Shown here: in pieces, positions 15,980 to 23,368 of the stretch
How the letters are laid out: each line of letters starts with the position of its first letter
Position numbering within the stretch: position 1 is the first letter of the stretch
Origin: Deltaproteobacteria bacterium
GTDB lineage: Bacteria; Desulfobacterota; Desulfobacteria; Desulfobacterales; Desulfobacteraceae
Assembly (NCBI GenBank): GCA_013151635.1
Contig: JAADHV010000036.1
Span: 1-35,474 of the forward strand
Reading direction: 5' to 3'
Length of the DNA: 35,474 nt
Position numbers and translations under genes: made by a program
The notes under the pieces: generated by a model
Seen by the model: the letters and a program-made list of their open reading frames with translations, nothing else
Databases searched by the model: none
Told to the model about the DNA's origin: nothing

Positions 15980-16012
15980 ATTTAATGGCAGACACACTTT
16001 TTAGTCAAAGTG
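15980..16012 (-). promoter_or_regulatory. Candidate promoter with inverted repeat upstream of the iron-sulfur/TVP38 operon
   Basis: On the minus strand TTGACT (16008-16003) and TTAAAT (15985-15980) are 17 bases apart. CACTTT-N6-AAAGTG (15995-16012) overlaps the -35 and could be an operator. The start codon is about 30 bases downstream. The -10 match is only moderate. Confidence 0.4.
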
Positions 16013-16147
16013 ATACTTTTAATGATGAATTTAATTTGTATCGAAAAAACTGATAGTTAACGGCATTGACACGTGGATGGTTAATCTGCAGTGCGCAGGT
16101 CTTTAAAACAGGTTGTTTTTATTACATCTTGGGGGGATTGCTCCCTT

Positions 16148-16420
16148 TTACACCTGGTTGTCTTCTGGTGTGGCCCACAAAATATGATCTTTGTTAATGA
16201 ATAAAGTTTCGTATTTTATCGGGTTTTCAAGACCTGTCTTATACATTGTCGAATTCATAAGGACTAAAAAAGGTTCACGGTCACTGCTGATTAAATCGCT
16301 TACCCTGTTGTAACCCGGGGCCCTGTCAATATTTACACATGCACTTATTTGAGCACCGTCCACAAGGGTGACTCTAATCGTACGGGTATTAATATCTTTA
16401 CAGAATTCTGAATTTCCCAT
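16148..16420 (-). CDS. Small hypothetical protein (DUF6812-like)
   Basis: This 90-residue soluble protein has no signal peptide. The pattern TIRVTLVDGAQISACVNID followed by RVSDLISSDREPFLVLMNS and ETLFINKDHILWATP resembles a small beta-rich domain seen in many Desulfobacterota (close to what I recall as DUF6812); I am not certain. GGAGGCAAT precedes the ATG. Single gene, convergent with nothing and divergent from the pterin methyltransferase; function unknown. Confidence 0.7.
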   Translation of the reverse strand: MGNSEFCKDINTRTIRVTLVDGAQISACVNIDRAPGYNRVSDLISSDREPFLVLMNSTMYKTGLENPIKYETLFINKDHILWATPEDNQV

Positions 16421-16667
16421 GATTGCCTCCTCGTTGATTTAAAAGATGAAAATTTACTAAATATTATAACATATATTGCCTTGATTTTTATATGGTCATA
16501 AAAAAAATGCTTGATAATATCTCCTGCAAAGAACATATCAGGGTGCAAAATTTTAAAGTGACCACGCATGTAATTAGTTCTTGTTAACCAGTATGAGATT
16601 GATGTAAATAAACAATGGATTAAACATTTAGCAAACCTGTCAATATTGTTAACATGGAATACTTTTT
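16421..16667. other. Intergenic region, no clear gene
   Basis: These 247 A/T-rich bases lie between divergent genes. TTGTTAAC occurs twice (near 16583 and 16646). A five-codon mini-ORF (ATG 16654, TGA 16669-16671) overlaps the start of the next gene in an ATGA but lacks a ribosome binding site. Nothing else is supported. Confidence 0.4.
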
Positions 16668-17465
16668 ATGAAATTGATCGCTGATAACCTCCGAATTACA
16701 AAAAAGGACATACAGGAGGCACTAAGGCTCCATGATCCAGAACCTGTGCAGTCTCTTGTAAAAAAGTGCATGGAAAAAGGGGCCTGGGCCATTGATGTAA
16801 ACACAGGGCCTCTTTGTAAATCCCCTGAAGAGGATATGGGATTTTTCATCAGGGCGGTGGAGGGCGTGACAGACTTGCCCCTGCTGATTGATACCTCCAA
16901 TCATGCTGCCATGAGGGCAGGGCTTGAGGCTGCAAAGAACAGGGTTCTTATAAACGGGTTTTCCCTTGAACCCCGTAAACTTGAGAAAATGCTGCCTCTT
17001 GCAGGAAAGTATGATGCCGATATTATAGGTTTCCTTTTGTATCCTGACAGCAGGGTTCCAAAAGATGAGGCAGGCAGGTTCGAGATCGCGCTTGAACTTT
17101 TTGAAAAAGCTGAGGCAGCCGGTGTTTCAAAGGAGCGGATTATTATTGATCCTGTTGTACCGCCTTTGGCATGGGAGAACGGGATTGTCCAGGCAAGGGC
17201 TGTTTTGAATGTCATAAGGGCATTGCCGGATCTTTTGGGTTTTAATGTTCGCACCATATGCGGACTCTCAAACCTGACCGCAGGGGCCGGCGATAAAGTG
17301 AAAAAGACCCTTATGGAGCAAAGTTATGTGGCTATGCTGGCAGGGGCCGGCCTTGATTATGCCCTTTTGGATATATTGAATCGCAGGACCGTGTCTGCTG
17401 CCAGGACCGCGGGAATCCTTTCAAAGGAAGAAATTTTTTCCTGGGGTATGGTTCCAGGGGTATAA
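16668..17465 (+). CDS. Pterin-binding methyltransferase (methyltetrahydrofolate:corrinoid MtgA/AcsE-type)
   Basis: This 265-residue TIM-barrel of the pterin-binding (dihydropteroate synthase-like) family resembles the methyl-THF:corrinoid methyltransferases AcsE and MtgA. Motifs fit the AcsE active site: AIDVNTGP, LLIDTSNHAAMRAGL, RVLINGFSLEP, IIIDPVVPPLAW (pterin Asp) and GLSNLTAGAG (the Asn that holds N5). It lacks a folP-like glycine-rich loop, so folate synthesis is unlikely. It would feed or draw methyl groups between THF and a corrinoid protein, in keeping with metV in this window and the cobalamin operon. No corrinoid protein gene is adjacent. The 3' side holds an inverted repeat before the next gene. 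Confidence 0.82.
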   Translation: MKLIADNLRITKKDIQEALRLHDPEPVQSLVKKCMEKGAWAIDVNTGPLCKSPEEDMGFFIRAVEGVTDLPLLIDTSNHAAMRAGLEAAKNRVLINGFSLEPRKLEKMLPLAGKYDADIIGFLLYPDSRVPKDEAGRFEIALELFEKAEAAGVSKERIIIDPVVPPLAWENGIVQARAVLNVIRALPDLLGFNVRTICGLSNLTAGAGDKVKKTLMEQSYVAMLAGAGLDYALLDILNRRTVSAARTAGILSKEEIFSWGMVPGV

Positions 17466-17477
17466 AAAAAATATATT

Positions 17478-17508
17478 TAATTGCTTTTAGCAATTATTTT
17501 AGTTGACA
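17478..17508 (+). promoter_or_regulatory. Inverted repeat and -35-like element before the MarR-GNAT gene
   Basis: TAATTGC (17478-17484) and GCAATTA (17490-17496) form a perfect 7-bp inverted repeat with a 5-base spacer, just upstream of TTGACA (17503-17508). TAGCCT at 17526-17531, 17 bases further, would be a weak -10. The repeat may be a MarR autoregulatory operator, or a terminator for the preceding gene, whose stop is 12 bases away. Confidence 0.45.
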
Positions 17509-17572
17509 AAATTCAAGTATTTGGGTAGCCTGAAAAGAAAATCTTTCCAATGGACATTATGGAGATCACTTT

Positions 17573-18499
17573 ATGCCCAAAGAAAATATTAATGTCACAG
17601 AGGCCATAAGGGCATTCAACCGGTATTATACTCATAAGATCGGCCTTCTTAACAATCATTTGTATGGCACGCAGTTTTCCCTTACAGAGGCACGTATTAT
17701 TTTCCATGTCGGAGAAAATGATGGGGTTACGGCAAGTAAAATGGCATCCCTTTTTGGCCTGGATCCTGGTTACACAAGCAGGGTGATCAAAAAAATAGTA
17801 CAGGCTGATATCCTGAAAAAGGAAAAGTCGAAAAAAGATACCCGGATACATTATTTGTCTTTGACAGCTAAAGGGAAAAAGGTTTTAGCAAACCTTGTTA
17901 TGATTTCAAACAGGTTTATTGAAGACTTATTACAGCCGTTGGCCAATCCCGAAAGGGTTCAAATCCTTGAGGCTATGGAGAGGATTAAGAATCTTTTGGA
18001 AAAAAATATAGATAAAACAGATATTTATACCATAAGGAATATGAGACCAGGTGACCTTGGATACCTGGTTTCAAGCCATATGATACTTTATGGTAAAGAA
18101 TATCATTTTGATAATACCTTTGAATATTATGTTGGAAACGATGTCATGGCTTTTGGCAGGGATTTTGACCCTGAAAAAGAGAATTTATGGATTGCTGAAA
18201 ACAGGTTTCAGAGGGTGGGAACCATTGCCATTGTGAATAATGGAAAAGGGGTTGCGCAGCTGCGGTGGCTTCTGGTTGAGGCATCTGCAAGGGGGCATGG
18301 TATAGGTGAGAAGCTTGTGGATACTGCTGTTAGCTTTGCCCGGGAAAAATTATATGAGAAGATTGTTCTGATGACTACGGACTTTTTAAAACCGGCAAGG
18401 CTTTTGTATGAAAAGTTCGGCTTCAAACGGACCTCCTCTCAAGAAGAAGTTAAATGGGGAAAAAAGATGCGTATCGAGTACCTGGAACTTCTACTTTAA
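17573..18499 (+). CDS. MarR-family regulator fused to a GNAT acetyltransferase
   Basis: Residues about 1-145 form a MarR winged helix (LTEARIIFHVGENDGVTASKMASLFGLDPGYTSRVIKKI; key part GLDPGYTSRVIKKIVQADIL, then the wing KKDTRIHYLSLTAKG). Residues about 155-308 form a GNAT domain with the acetyl-CoA pyrophosphate loop LRWLLVEASARGHGIGEKLV and the C-terminal RLLYEKFGFKR. MarR-GNAT fusions are a known architecture of poorly defined physiology; some detoxify amine compounds and regulate the gene. Start ATG 17573 is preceded by GGAGATCACTTT. It is monocistronic and ends at a good terminator. Confidence 0.9.
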   Translation: MPKENINVTEAIRAFNRYYTHKIGLLNNHLYGTQFSLTEARIIFHVGENDGVTASKMASLFGLDPGYTSRVIKKIVQADILKKEKSKKDTRIHYLSLTAKGKKVLANLVMISNRFIEDLLQPLANPERVQILEAMERIKNLLEKNIDKTDIYTIRNMRPGDLGYLVSSHMILYGKEYHFDNTFEYYVGNDVMAFGRDFDPEKENLWIAENRFQRVGTIAIVNNGKGVAQLRWLLVEASARGHGIGEKLVDTAVSFAREKLYEKIVLMTTDFLKPARLLYEKFGFKRTSSQEEVKWGKKMRIEYLELLL

Positions 18500-18513
18500 G
18501 ATACTTATGCCTA

Positions 18514-18540
18514 TCTTGCCAACCGGGCAAGAGTGTTTTT
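18514..18540 (+). terminator. Rho-independent terminator after the MarR-GNAT gene
   Basis: TCTTGCC (18514-18520) pairs with GGCAAGA (18526-18532) over a 5-base loop, followed by GTG and a T7 run. It begins 15 bases after the stop codon. Confidence 0.8.
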
Positions 18541-18630
18541 TCCCAGCACGCGTTCTGTTAAACTATTGAACAGGACTGCGGGTAGCGTAATGATTGCCAC
18601 CAGTGTTGCCATAGCAGCAAAATACTGATT
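18514..18630 (-). pseudogene. C-terminal remnant of a membrane protein (possible transporter permease)
   Basis: The minus strand frame between TAA near 18629 and TAG at 18514 encodes about 38 residues, NQYFAAMATLVAIITLPAVL then FNSLTERVLGKNTLARLAR. This looks like the last transmembrane helix and basic tail of a transport permease. There is no start codon context and no upstream coding sequence, so it is probably a fragment. Family is not certain. Confidence 0.4.
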
Positions 18631-18843
18631 TTATCTTTCCTTTCATACTCTGCATTCAGTTGATATGCGAAACTGTTACTCTTAGGATAATTGAGCCATG
18701 AATGTGTGCGAGGTAGTTTGAGAAAATTAATGAAATTATAACCATATGGCACGGGCTGGATATAGGAATTGTATCGTTTTCAAGTTTACGAATATTTTAA
18801 CTTAAAAATGATTGAAAAGATTTTATAAAATCTACAAATAGCA
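18631..18843. other. Degraded intergenic DNA
   Basis: No coding region is supported in these 213 bases; all frames are broken. A perfect 16-bp palindrome AGATTTTATAAAATCT (18818-18833) sits just before the OppC remnant and may mark a rearrangement junction. Confidence 0.4.
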
Positions 18844-19080
18844 ATGGTTCTGATTGTCCTGGAAGCGGCCCTGGGATTTCTTGGAATGGGAGCTCAACCC
18901 CCTGCACCCAGTTGGGAAGCAATGATGAGCAATGGGACGGCGTATCTCTTTATCTCCCCCTGGGTAATTTTATTCCCCGGTCTTGCCATGATATTGACCG
19001 TTTTAGGATTTAATTTATTCGGCGATGCCCTCATCGAGTTTTTAGATGTCAAAAATAAGCAATACGTTCTGATAAAATAG
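18838..19080 (+). pseudogene. Oligo/dipeptide ABC transporter permease (OppC/DppC) C-terminal remnant
   Basis: From about 18841 the frame encodes VLIVLEAALGFLGMGAQPPA, PSWEAMMSNG, LFISPWVILFPGLAMILTVL and GFNLFGDALIEFLD. This is the C-terminal third of DppC/OppC, including the EAA-loop aftermath and last helix. A stop codon lies in frame a few codons upstream and no N-terminal part is present, so about 200 residues are missing. It runs directly into an OppD remnant, as expected from the opp/dpp gene order. It cannot form a functional permease. Confidence 0.8.
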
Positions 19081-19335
19081 TCGTTAATGTATGCAGGAAA
19101 TATCGTTGAATTTGGTAATATTAAAACCGTGTCACCCCATCATCCCTATACTAAAGCGCTAATTGAGAGCATCTTTAAAACGGTTCCCGGTGAAAAAAAT
19201 CACACATCAACAATAGAAGGTGAAGTTTCGAGCCCTTTTAATTTACCACCCGGTTGTGTGTTTGCTTCAAGATGTAAATATGTGAGATATATATCCATTT
19301 TGCATTCCAAAAAGAGCATAGGGCTTTTTTTATAA
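19081..19335 (+). pseudogene. Oligo/dipeptide ABC transporter ATPase (OppD/DppD) C-terminal remnant
   Basis: The encoded segment MYAGNIVEFGNIKTVSPHHP, YTKALIESI and GEVSSPFNLPPGCVFASRCK is the C-terminal part of OppD/DppD (the oligopeptide-specific Cys-rich extension). Walker A, signature and Walker B regions are gone: only 6 bases separate it from the OppC remnant, so roughly 700 bases were deleted. After SRCKYV the frame drifts, losing the last conserved cysteine; a shifted frame restores family-like residues. Non-functional. Confidence 0.8.
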
Positions 19336-19510
19336 ACGGGAGAAGGAATAGATGCTTTTACGCTCGTTTCCGTTCCTTCACCATTTCTTCATAAAGGCTA
19401 TTTATAATTACCAGAACCGGAGAGGCAAAGGCAATTTTCTCAAAACCGATCCGTCAATCATATAACCCAGGGCTTTTACCGGGCCCCCGGCTGCTTTCGG
19501 AGGGGTAGTG
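19336..19510. other. Junction sequence before the ABC cassette
   Basis: No intact gene is seen. GAAGGAA near 19342 and TTCCTTC near 19373 could form a 7-bp stem. The minus strand frame ending at TAA 19358-19360 encodes about 31 residues (RIGFEKIAFASPVLVIINSL then YEEMVKERKRA) with no start; possibly another gene tail, unrecognised. Confidence 0.35.
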
Positions 19511-20209
19511 ATGAAAATCAAAAATATTACAAAAAGATATTTTAGAACCGTCGCGTTGAACAAGGTCAGTTTCGAAGTATCCGAGGGTTCTATTACAGGC
19601 GTTATTGGCCCGAATGGAGCTGGTAAATCAACCCTTCTGGACATAATTTCAGGTTTTCAGAATCCTGATGAGGGTGAAATATATTTCAATGACAGGCCGC
19701 TCACGCTCATGTTGTTCAAAGAGAAAAAAAAGGTTCTTTCCTATATGCCGGAACATCTTGAAATTTATCCTGATTACTATGTTGATGATTTCATACGATT
19801 TCTCCATGGAGCGACAAGGTATATTGACACGGACTTGATTGATATACTTAACCTTGCGAAGGTAAAAAATAAAAAAATACGTTATCTGTCAAAAGGGTAT
19901 CATCAGAGGTTAAAACTCTTTTTTGCATTGTCCAATACCAAAAAAATTATGGTACTTGACGAGCCTTTTGATGGGTTTGACCCCATCCAGCTTATTGACA
20001 TATTGGAGTTTATCAGGTCTGAAAACAGAAAAGGCCGGACCTTCATCCTCTCCATCCATCAGCTCTACGATGCAGAAAAAATATGCAGCCACTATGTATT
20101 ACTTAACCAAGGCAAGGTTGTGACTCAGGGCAGTATACAAACCCTGAAGCAGACATTCGGGGACGACAGTTCATCATTGGAGCAAATATTCATGAGGGCC
20201 ATAGAATGA
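19511..20209 (+). CDS. ABC transporter ATP-binding protein (ABC-2/GldA type)
   Basis: This 233-residue ATPase is first in a three-gene cassette. Walker A is GPNGAGKST (about 36-44), the Q-loop region is SYMPEHLEIYPDYYVDDFIR, the signature is the variant YLSKGYHQRLKL instead of LSGGQ, Walker B is IMVLDEPFDGFDP, and the switch histidine is in SIHQLYDAEKIC. LSKG-type signatures are usual in ABC-2 exporters such as NosF/GldA/CcmA. ATG 19511 follows GGAGGGG; a GTG codon at 19508 is a less likely start. The stop overlaps the permease start by 4 bases. Confidence 0.93.
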   Translation: MKIKNITKRYFRTVALNKVSFEVSEGSITGVIGPNGAGKSTLLDIISGFQNPDEGEIYFNDRPLTLMLFKEKKKVLSYMPEHLEIYPDYYVDDFIRFLHGATRYIDTDLIDILNLAKVKNKKIRYLSKGYHQRLKLFFALSNTKKIMVLDEPFDGFDPIQLIDILEFIRSENRKGRTFILSIHQLYDAEKICSHYVLLNQGKVVTQGSIQTLKQTFGDDSSSLEQIFMRAIE

Positions 20210-21519
20210 GACAGTTTCTTATACTCAGTCTCAAGGAAATCGGGGATACGTTTTTTTCAAAAACGGCCTTGTTGTTCCTGGTGCTTGTGAGTTTTATTGT
20301 TGGATACGGGTTTTTTACTGCTGTTGGTTTATATAGCAGACAAAGCATGGCTGCTGTTAACAACCTCTTGTATGCGAGGGGCTTTGAACCTGTACCCGGT
20401 GTATTTGGACCGACTTACGGTGGATTGTTTCTCCTTTTCTCCTTATTCCTGCCGTTTGTGATCATTCAGCTTATAAGCCTTGAAAAAGAGCAAAATACCT
20501 TTTCCATTTTAACGCAGCTCCCTTTCAGCTTCAAAGATATTCTTACAGCAAAAATAATAGCTTCTTTCCTGTTCTTGTTGTTCGTATTGGTACTGACAGT
20601 TCCCTGCATTATCCTCTGGCGAATATATGGCGGGCACATTCCTTATAACGAGTTGTTCTTGCTGATATCAGGGTATTTGCTTTATGGTATGTTTGTCGTG
20701 TCCGTATCTTTTTTTTCTGCTTCTCTCTTCGACAGTAGCGCGAATGCTTCAATTTTTTCAATCTTCTTGATCATAACATCATGGGTGATCGATTTTGGTA
20801 AAAATATGAACATATCGCAGGCCCTGTCCTCTATTTCCGGATGGACTGTCACCCGCATGCTGAAGTTTTTTGAGAACGGTATCCTCTCTTTTACAGCCGC
20901 CATGTATTTTGTCCTCGTCTGTTCCGTCTTTTTCGTATTGACATATATCTTTTTAAGGTTTGATCTAAAGAGTAAGTGGAAATTGATATCTTTGACAGTT
21001 ATCCTGTTCTTGTTTGCCATGTTTATTATTTCTAATATTACGCTTAACATTGACATGACGGAAAGCCTTAGGAACTCATTTCCCCCTGGCATTTCAAGAG
21101 CGCTGAAAAGGGTTCCCGACCTTGAGATAGATGTCTATATGGAGAAAGCAGATTCCAGGTTTGAAGATTATCAAAGGAGCTTTCTGAAAAAGCTGGATCT
21201 TGTAAAAAATGACGTAAAAGTCAGGATGATGACTGGTGATGCACTCAAGAAAAACTATGGATTGTTTGTTTATAAAATCAATGGAAAGTCAGGGAAAACT
21301 TACTCTAACAGTGAAAATGCAATATTTCCGATAATATTTGGACTTGGCGGGATAAGTGTCGGCCATGGGAATAAAGAGAGCAACTTCAGCGGTTACCCAC
21401 TTGTCGTGAAAGGAAAGCTGTCAATGATTCGCTACACATATTATTTGCTCATACCCATGGGAATGTTATTGGCCTTTGCAGTTAAAAAAATCAAATTGAG
21501 AAGGAGGTTTGAAAAATGA
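20206..21519 (+). CDS. ABC-2 type permease with GldG-like extracytoplasmic segment
   Basis: This 437-residue membrane protein has about six N-terminal transmembrane helices of ABC-2 (GldF/NosY) type: MRQFLILSLKEIGDTFFSKT, FSLFLPFVIIQLISLEKEQN with the conserved EKEQNTFSILTQLPF cytoplasmic loop. After helix six (about residue 285) comes a periplasmic stretch NIDMTESLRNSFPPGISRAL and LKRVPDLEIDVYMEK, resembling the start of GldG/ABC-auxiliary domains (yhfDLTe...TLS pattern). A final helix and basic tail LRRRFEK end it. So GldF and a shortened GldG appear fused. It is coupled to the ATPase and to the secreted protein downstream (4-base overlaps on both sides). Cargo unknown. Confidence 0.85.
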   Translation: MRQFLILSLKEIGDTFFSKTALLFLVLVSFIVGYGFFTAVGLYSRQSMAAVNNLLYARGFEPVPGVFGPTYGGLFLLFSLFLPFVIIQLISLEKEQNTFSILTQLPFSFKDILTAKIIASFLFLLFVLVLTVPCIILWRIYGGHIPYNELFLLISGYLLYGMFVVSVSFFSASLFDSSANASIFSIFLIITSWVIDFGKNMNISQALSSISGWTVTRMLKFFENGILSFTAAMYFVLVCSVFFVLTYIFLRFDLKSKWKLISLTVILFLFAMFIISNITLNIDMTESLRNSFPPGISRALKRVPDLEIDVYMEKADSRFEDYQRSFLKKLDLVKNDVKVRMMTGDALKKNYGLFVYKINGKSGKTYSNSENAIFPIIFGLGGISVGHGNKESNFSGYPLVVKGKLSMIRYTYYLLIPMGMLLAFAVKKIKLRRRFEK

Positions 21520-22232
21520 AGAGAACAGGGACACTGCTATTATTTGTATTTCTTTTTTTCTTTTTAGCGTCAGGGGTAGTACTTGCCGGAAAAATCAGTC
21601 GTGTTAATTTCGACAATGAGGTTGCTGGTGCACCATCGAAATTTTTTAGCTCGTTTGTGGGGACCTGGTATATACTTAAGGATGGTAAGGATATAGTTTA
21701 TGCGGTTGATGGCAGAAAATGGGCGAGGGGAACGATGTCCGCCGGAATTGCGGATAAAGCAAAGGCATTATATGGGCAACGGTATGCCGAGTTTTTAGAC
21801 AGCCTTGCGGCATACAGATATTTCCCGCTGACTATTTATCAAGGAATCAAGGATGTTAACAGCGGAACCATATCCGTATCTTTTAAGGCAATTGATGGCC
21901 GAATTGACCAGGCTGCCGGTATTGCATTTAATATCAAACAAAATGGTGATTATCTGGTTATAAGAGCAAATCCACTTGAAAATAACATGGTAGCTTTCAA
22001 AATGGAGCGAGGTCACCGCTCCGTCGTGCAATGGATACGAAATATTCCCATAAAATCAAAAAAATGGTATACTTTAAAAGTAGTTATCGATGGTGAGAAG
22101 GCCGAGGGTTATCTGAATAACAAACGATATATCAGCTTTAAATATAAGAAGAAGATAGATGGCAAGCTTGGTTTATGGTCAAAATCTGATTCCCATGTCT
22201 TCTTTGATAACTTTTTTGTGCAGCCAAAATAA
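21516..22232 (+). CDS. Secreted concanavalin-like / DUF1080-like domain protein
   Basis: This 238-residue protein has a signal peptide (MKRTGTLLLFVFLFFFLASG through VVLAG, cleavage about residue 25). The mature part has two 3-keto-disaccharide-hydrolase/laminin-G-like beta-sandwich traits: VNFDNEVAGAPSKFFSSFVG with TWYI, then AAGIAFNIKQNGDYLVIRAN, WYTLKVVIDGEKAEGYLNN and KLGLWSKSDSHVFFDNFFV. Such domains bind or cleave glycans, but no catalytic residues can be assigned. It overlaps the permease by 4 bases and ends exactly where homology to a decayed minus-strand alkylsulfatase begins, so it is likely the last gene of an inserted cassette. Confidence 0.8.
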   Translation: MKRTGTLLLFVFLFFFLASGVVLAGKISRVNFDNEVAGAPSKFFSSFVGTWYILKDGKDIVYAVDGRKWARGTMSAGIADKAKALYGQRYAEFLDSLAAYRYFPLTIYQGIKDVNSGTISVSFKAIDGRIDQAAGIAFNIKQNGDYLVIRANPLENNMVAFKMERGHRSVVQWIRNIPIKSKKWYTLKVVIDGEKAEGYLNNKRYISFKYKKKIDGKLGLWSKSDSHVFFDNFFVQPK

Positions 22233-22830
22233 ATTGTGGCATCGCCGAACAGGTTGATGGCCTCATCAATATAACCGCTCCATTTCAGCGCGTCACGGAC
22301 CTTGGCCCCGCGCAGCGTGTATAAATTGTGCATATTGTGAGAAAGCAGTTCAGCCCCGAAAAAGGCTTTAATATCCGGCAGATAAAAGGTCAGCTCTGCC
22401 GGCGCTTCTGATTCCGGTGTGTATTGAAAAACAAAGCGAATCCCATCAATTGTCATTTCCTGGCCTGTTCTATCTACAAGCTCGGTGGGGCTCATAATGC
22501 CAAAGCTTCCAAAAGGGGTTGCTTTGCCCAGCCCGTTGTCCACATGCCCCCGCACAGAAGGCACAAGGTTTTTGCCATACATATGCAGCCCGACGTCCCA
22601 TGGCTATGCCCGCAATGATATTTTCACTGGTGGCAGCCTCCAGAAATCCCTTGGGCGCAATAATACGGACCTTGTGCCTGGCCGCTTCTTCAGGCAACAT
22701 CACGCCCAGCACTCCTCCAAAATGGTCGATGTGGCTGTGAGAATAAATAATGGCCACAACGGGCTTTTTCCCCAGATGCCTGCGGCCAAAGGATCTTGAA
22801 CGTCGGTTAGGTGTGAGCCCCGCCCAGATC
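22233..22830 (-). pseudogene. Alkyl/aryl sulfatase (SdsA/BDS1-type metallo-beta-lactamase fold), frameshifted and truncated
   Basis: Minus strand segments match alkylsulfatases. In one frame: HLGKKPVVAIIYSHSHIDHF (zinc motif HxHxDH), APKGFLEAATSENIIAGIAM and GRRAAY. In another frame: MYGKNLVPSVRGHVDNGLGK, EMTIDGIRFVFQYTPESEAP, AELTFYLP, HNLYTLRGAKVRDALKWSGY. The shift falls at about 22579-22586, explained by loss of two bases in a TATATG run before MYGKNL. The N-terminal ~150 residues and all sequence after FGDATIYFG are absent; the 3' side stops at 22233 where the ABC cassette ends. Not functional. Confidence 0.85.
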
Positions 22831-22859
22831 AAAGACCCTGACGCTTGATATTGCAAGGT

Positions 22860-23360
22860 CTCTTGCCAGAAGCGACTTTAACCCTGTGGAGGTGCGTTTT
22901 GAACATATGGAACCTGGATTACGCCAATGAGTATGATAAAGTCTTCAGAGCGCCCATATTATTTCAACAGCCGGAAAACATGATTATTTGTCAAAAGAAA
23001 CACTTTCTGGCACCCATAATATCCCGGGACCCCAATCTTCAGGCTGCTCTAAAGAATTATGCTGAAAGATCATTAGAGGAACAAAGCAATATAGAATCAT
23101 TGCAGGTCAAAGTGCGCAAATATATTATTAACCGCCTCCCTGATGGCGGGATTAATATGAAAAGCATTTCAAAAGCCATGAATATGGATTCCAGCACATT
23201 GTACAGACAGCTGAAAAAGGAGGGCGTTACCTTCAGGGATTTGTTGCACAAAACAAGGCAGGAGCTGGCAAAAAGCTATTTGCTTCAGGGCTTGACCAGT
23301 TCACAGGTTACGTATCTTCTTGGTTTTTCCGAGCCGGCCCCTTCTGCCTGCCCCCGGTAG
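22860..23360 (+). pseudogene. AraC-family regulator, truncated and frameshifted
   Basis: The longest open part (to TAG 23358) has an AraC DNA-binding region: INMKSISKAMNMDSSTLYRQ, LKKEGVTFRDLLHKTRQELA, KSYLLQGLTSSQVTYLLGFS. It breaks at GFSEPA, just before the expected F-x-RAF-KRW motif, by a frameshift. The N-terminal effector domain is represented by SDFNPVEVRFEHMEP (about 22873-22917) in one frame and YANEYDKVFRAPILFQQPEN in another. So at least two frameshifts plus 5' and 3' loss. It is convergent with the LutAB gene, only 8 bases from its stop. Confidence 0.78.
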
Positions 23361-23368
23361 CCCCTGTT

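Noticed and set aside
22109-22232. C-terminal part of the 157-residue minus ORF as alkylsulfatase
   Set aside because: Below 22233 the translation is the antisense of the secreted-protein gene and has lost sulfatase similarity.
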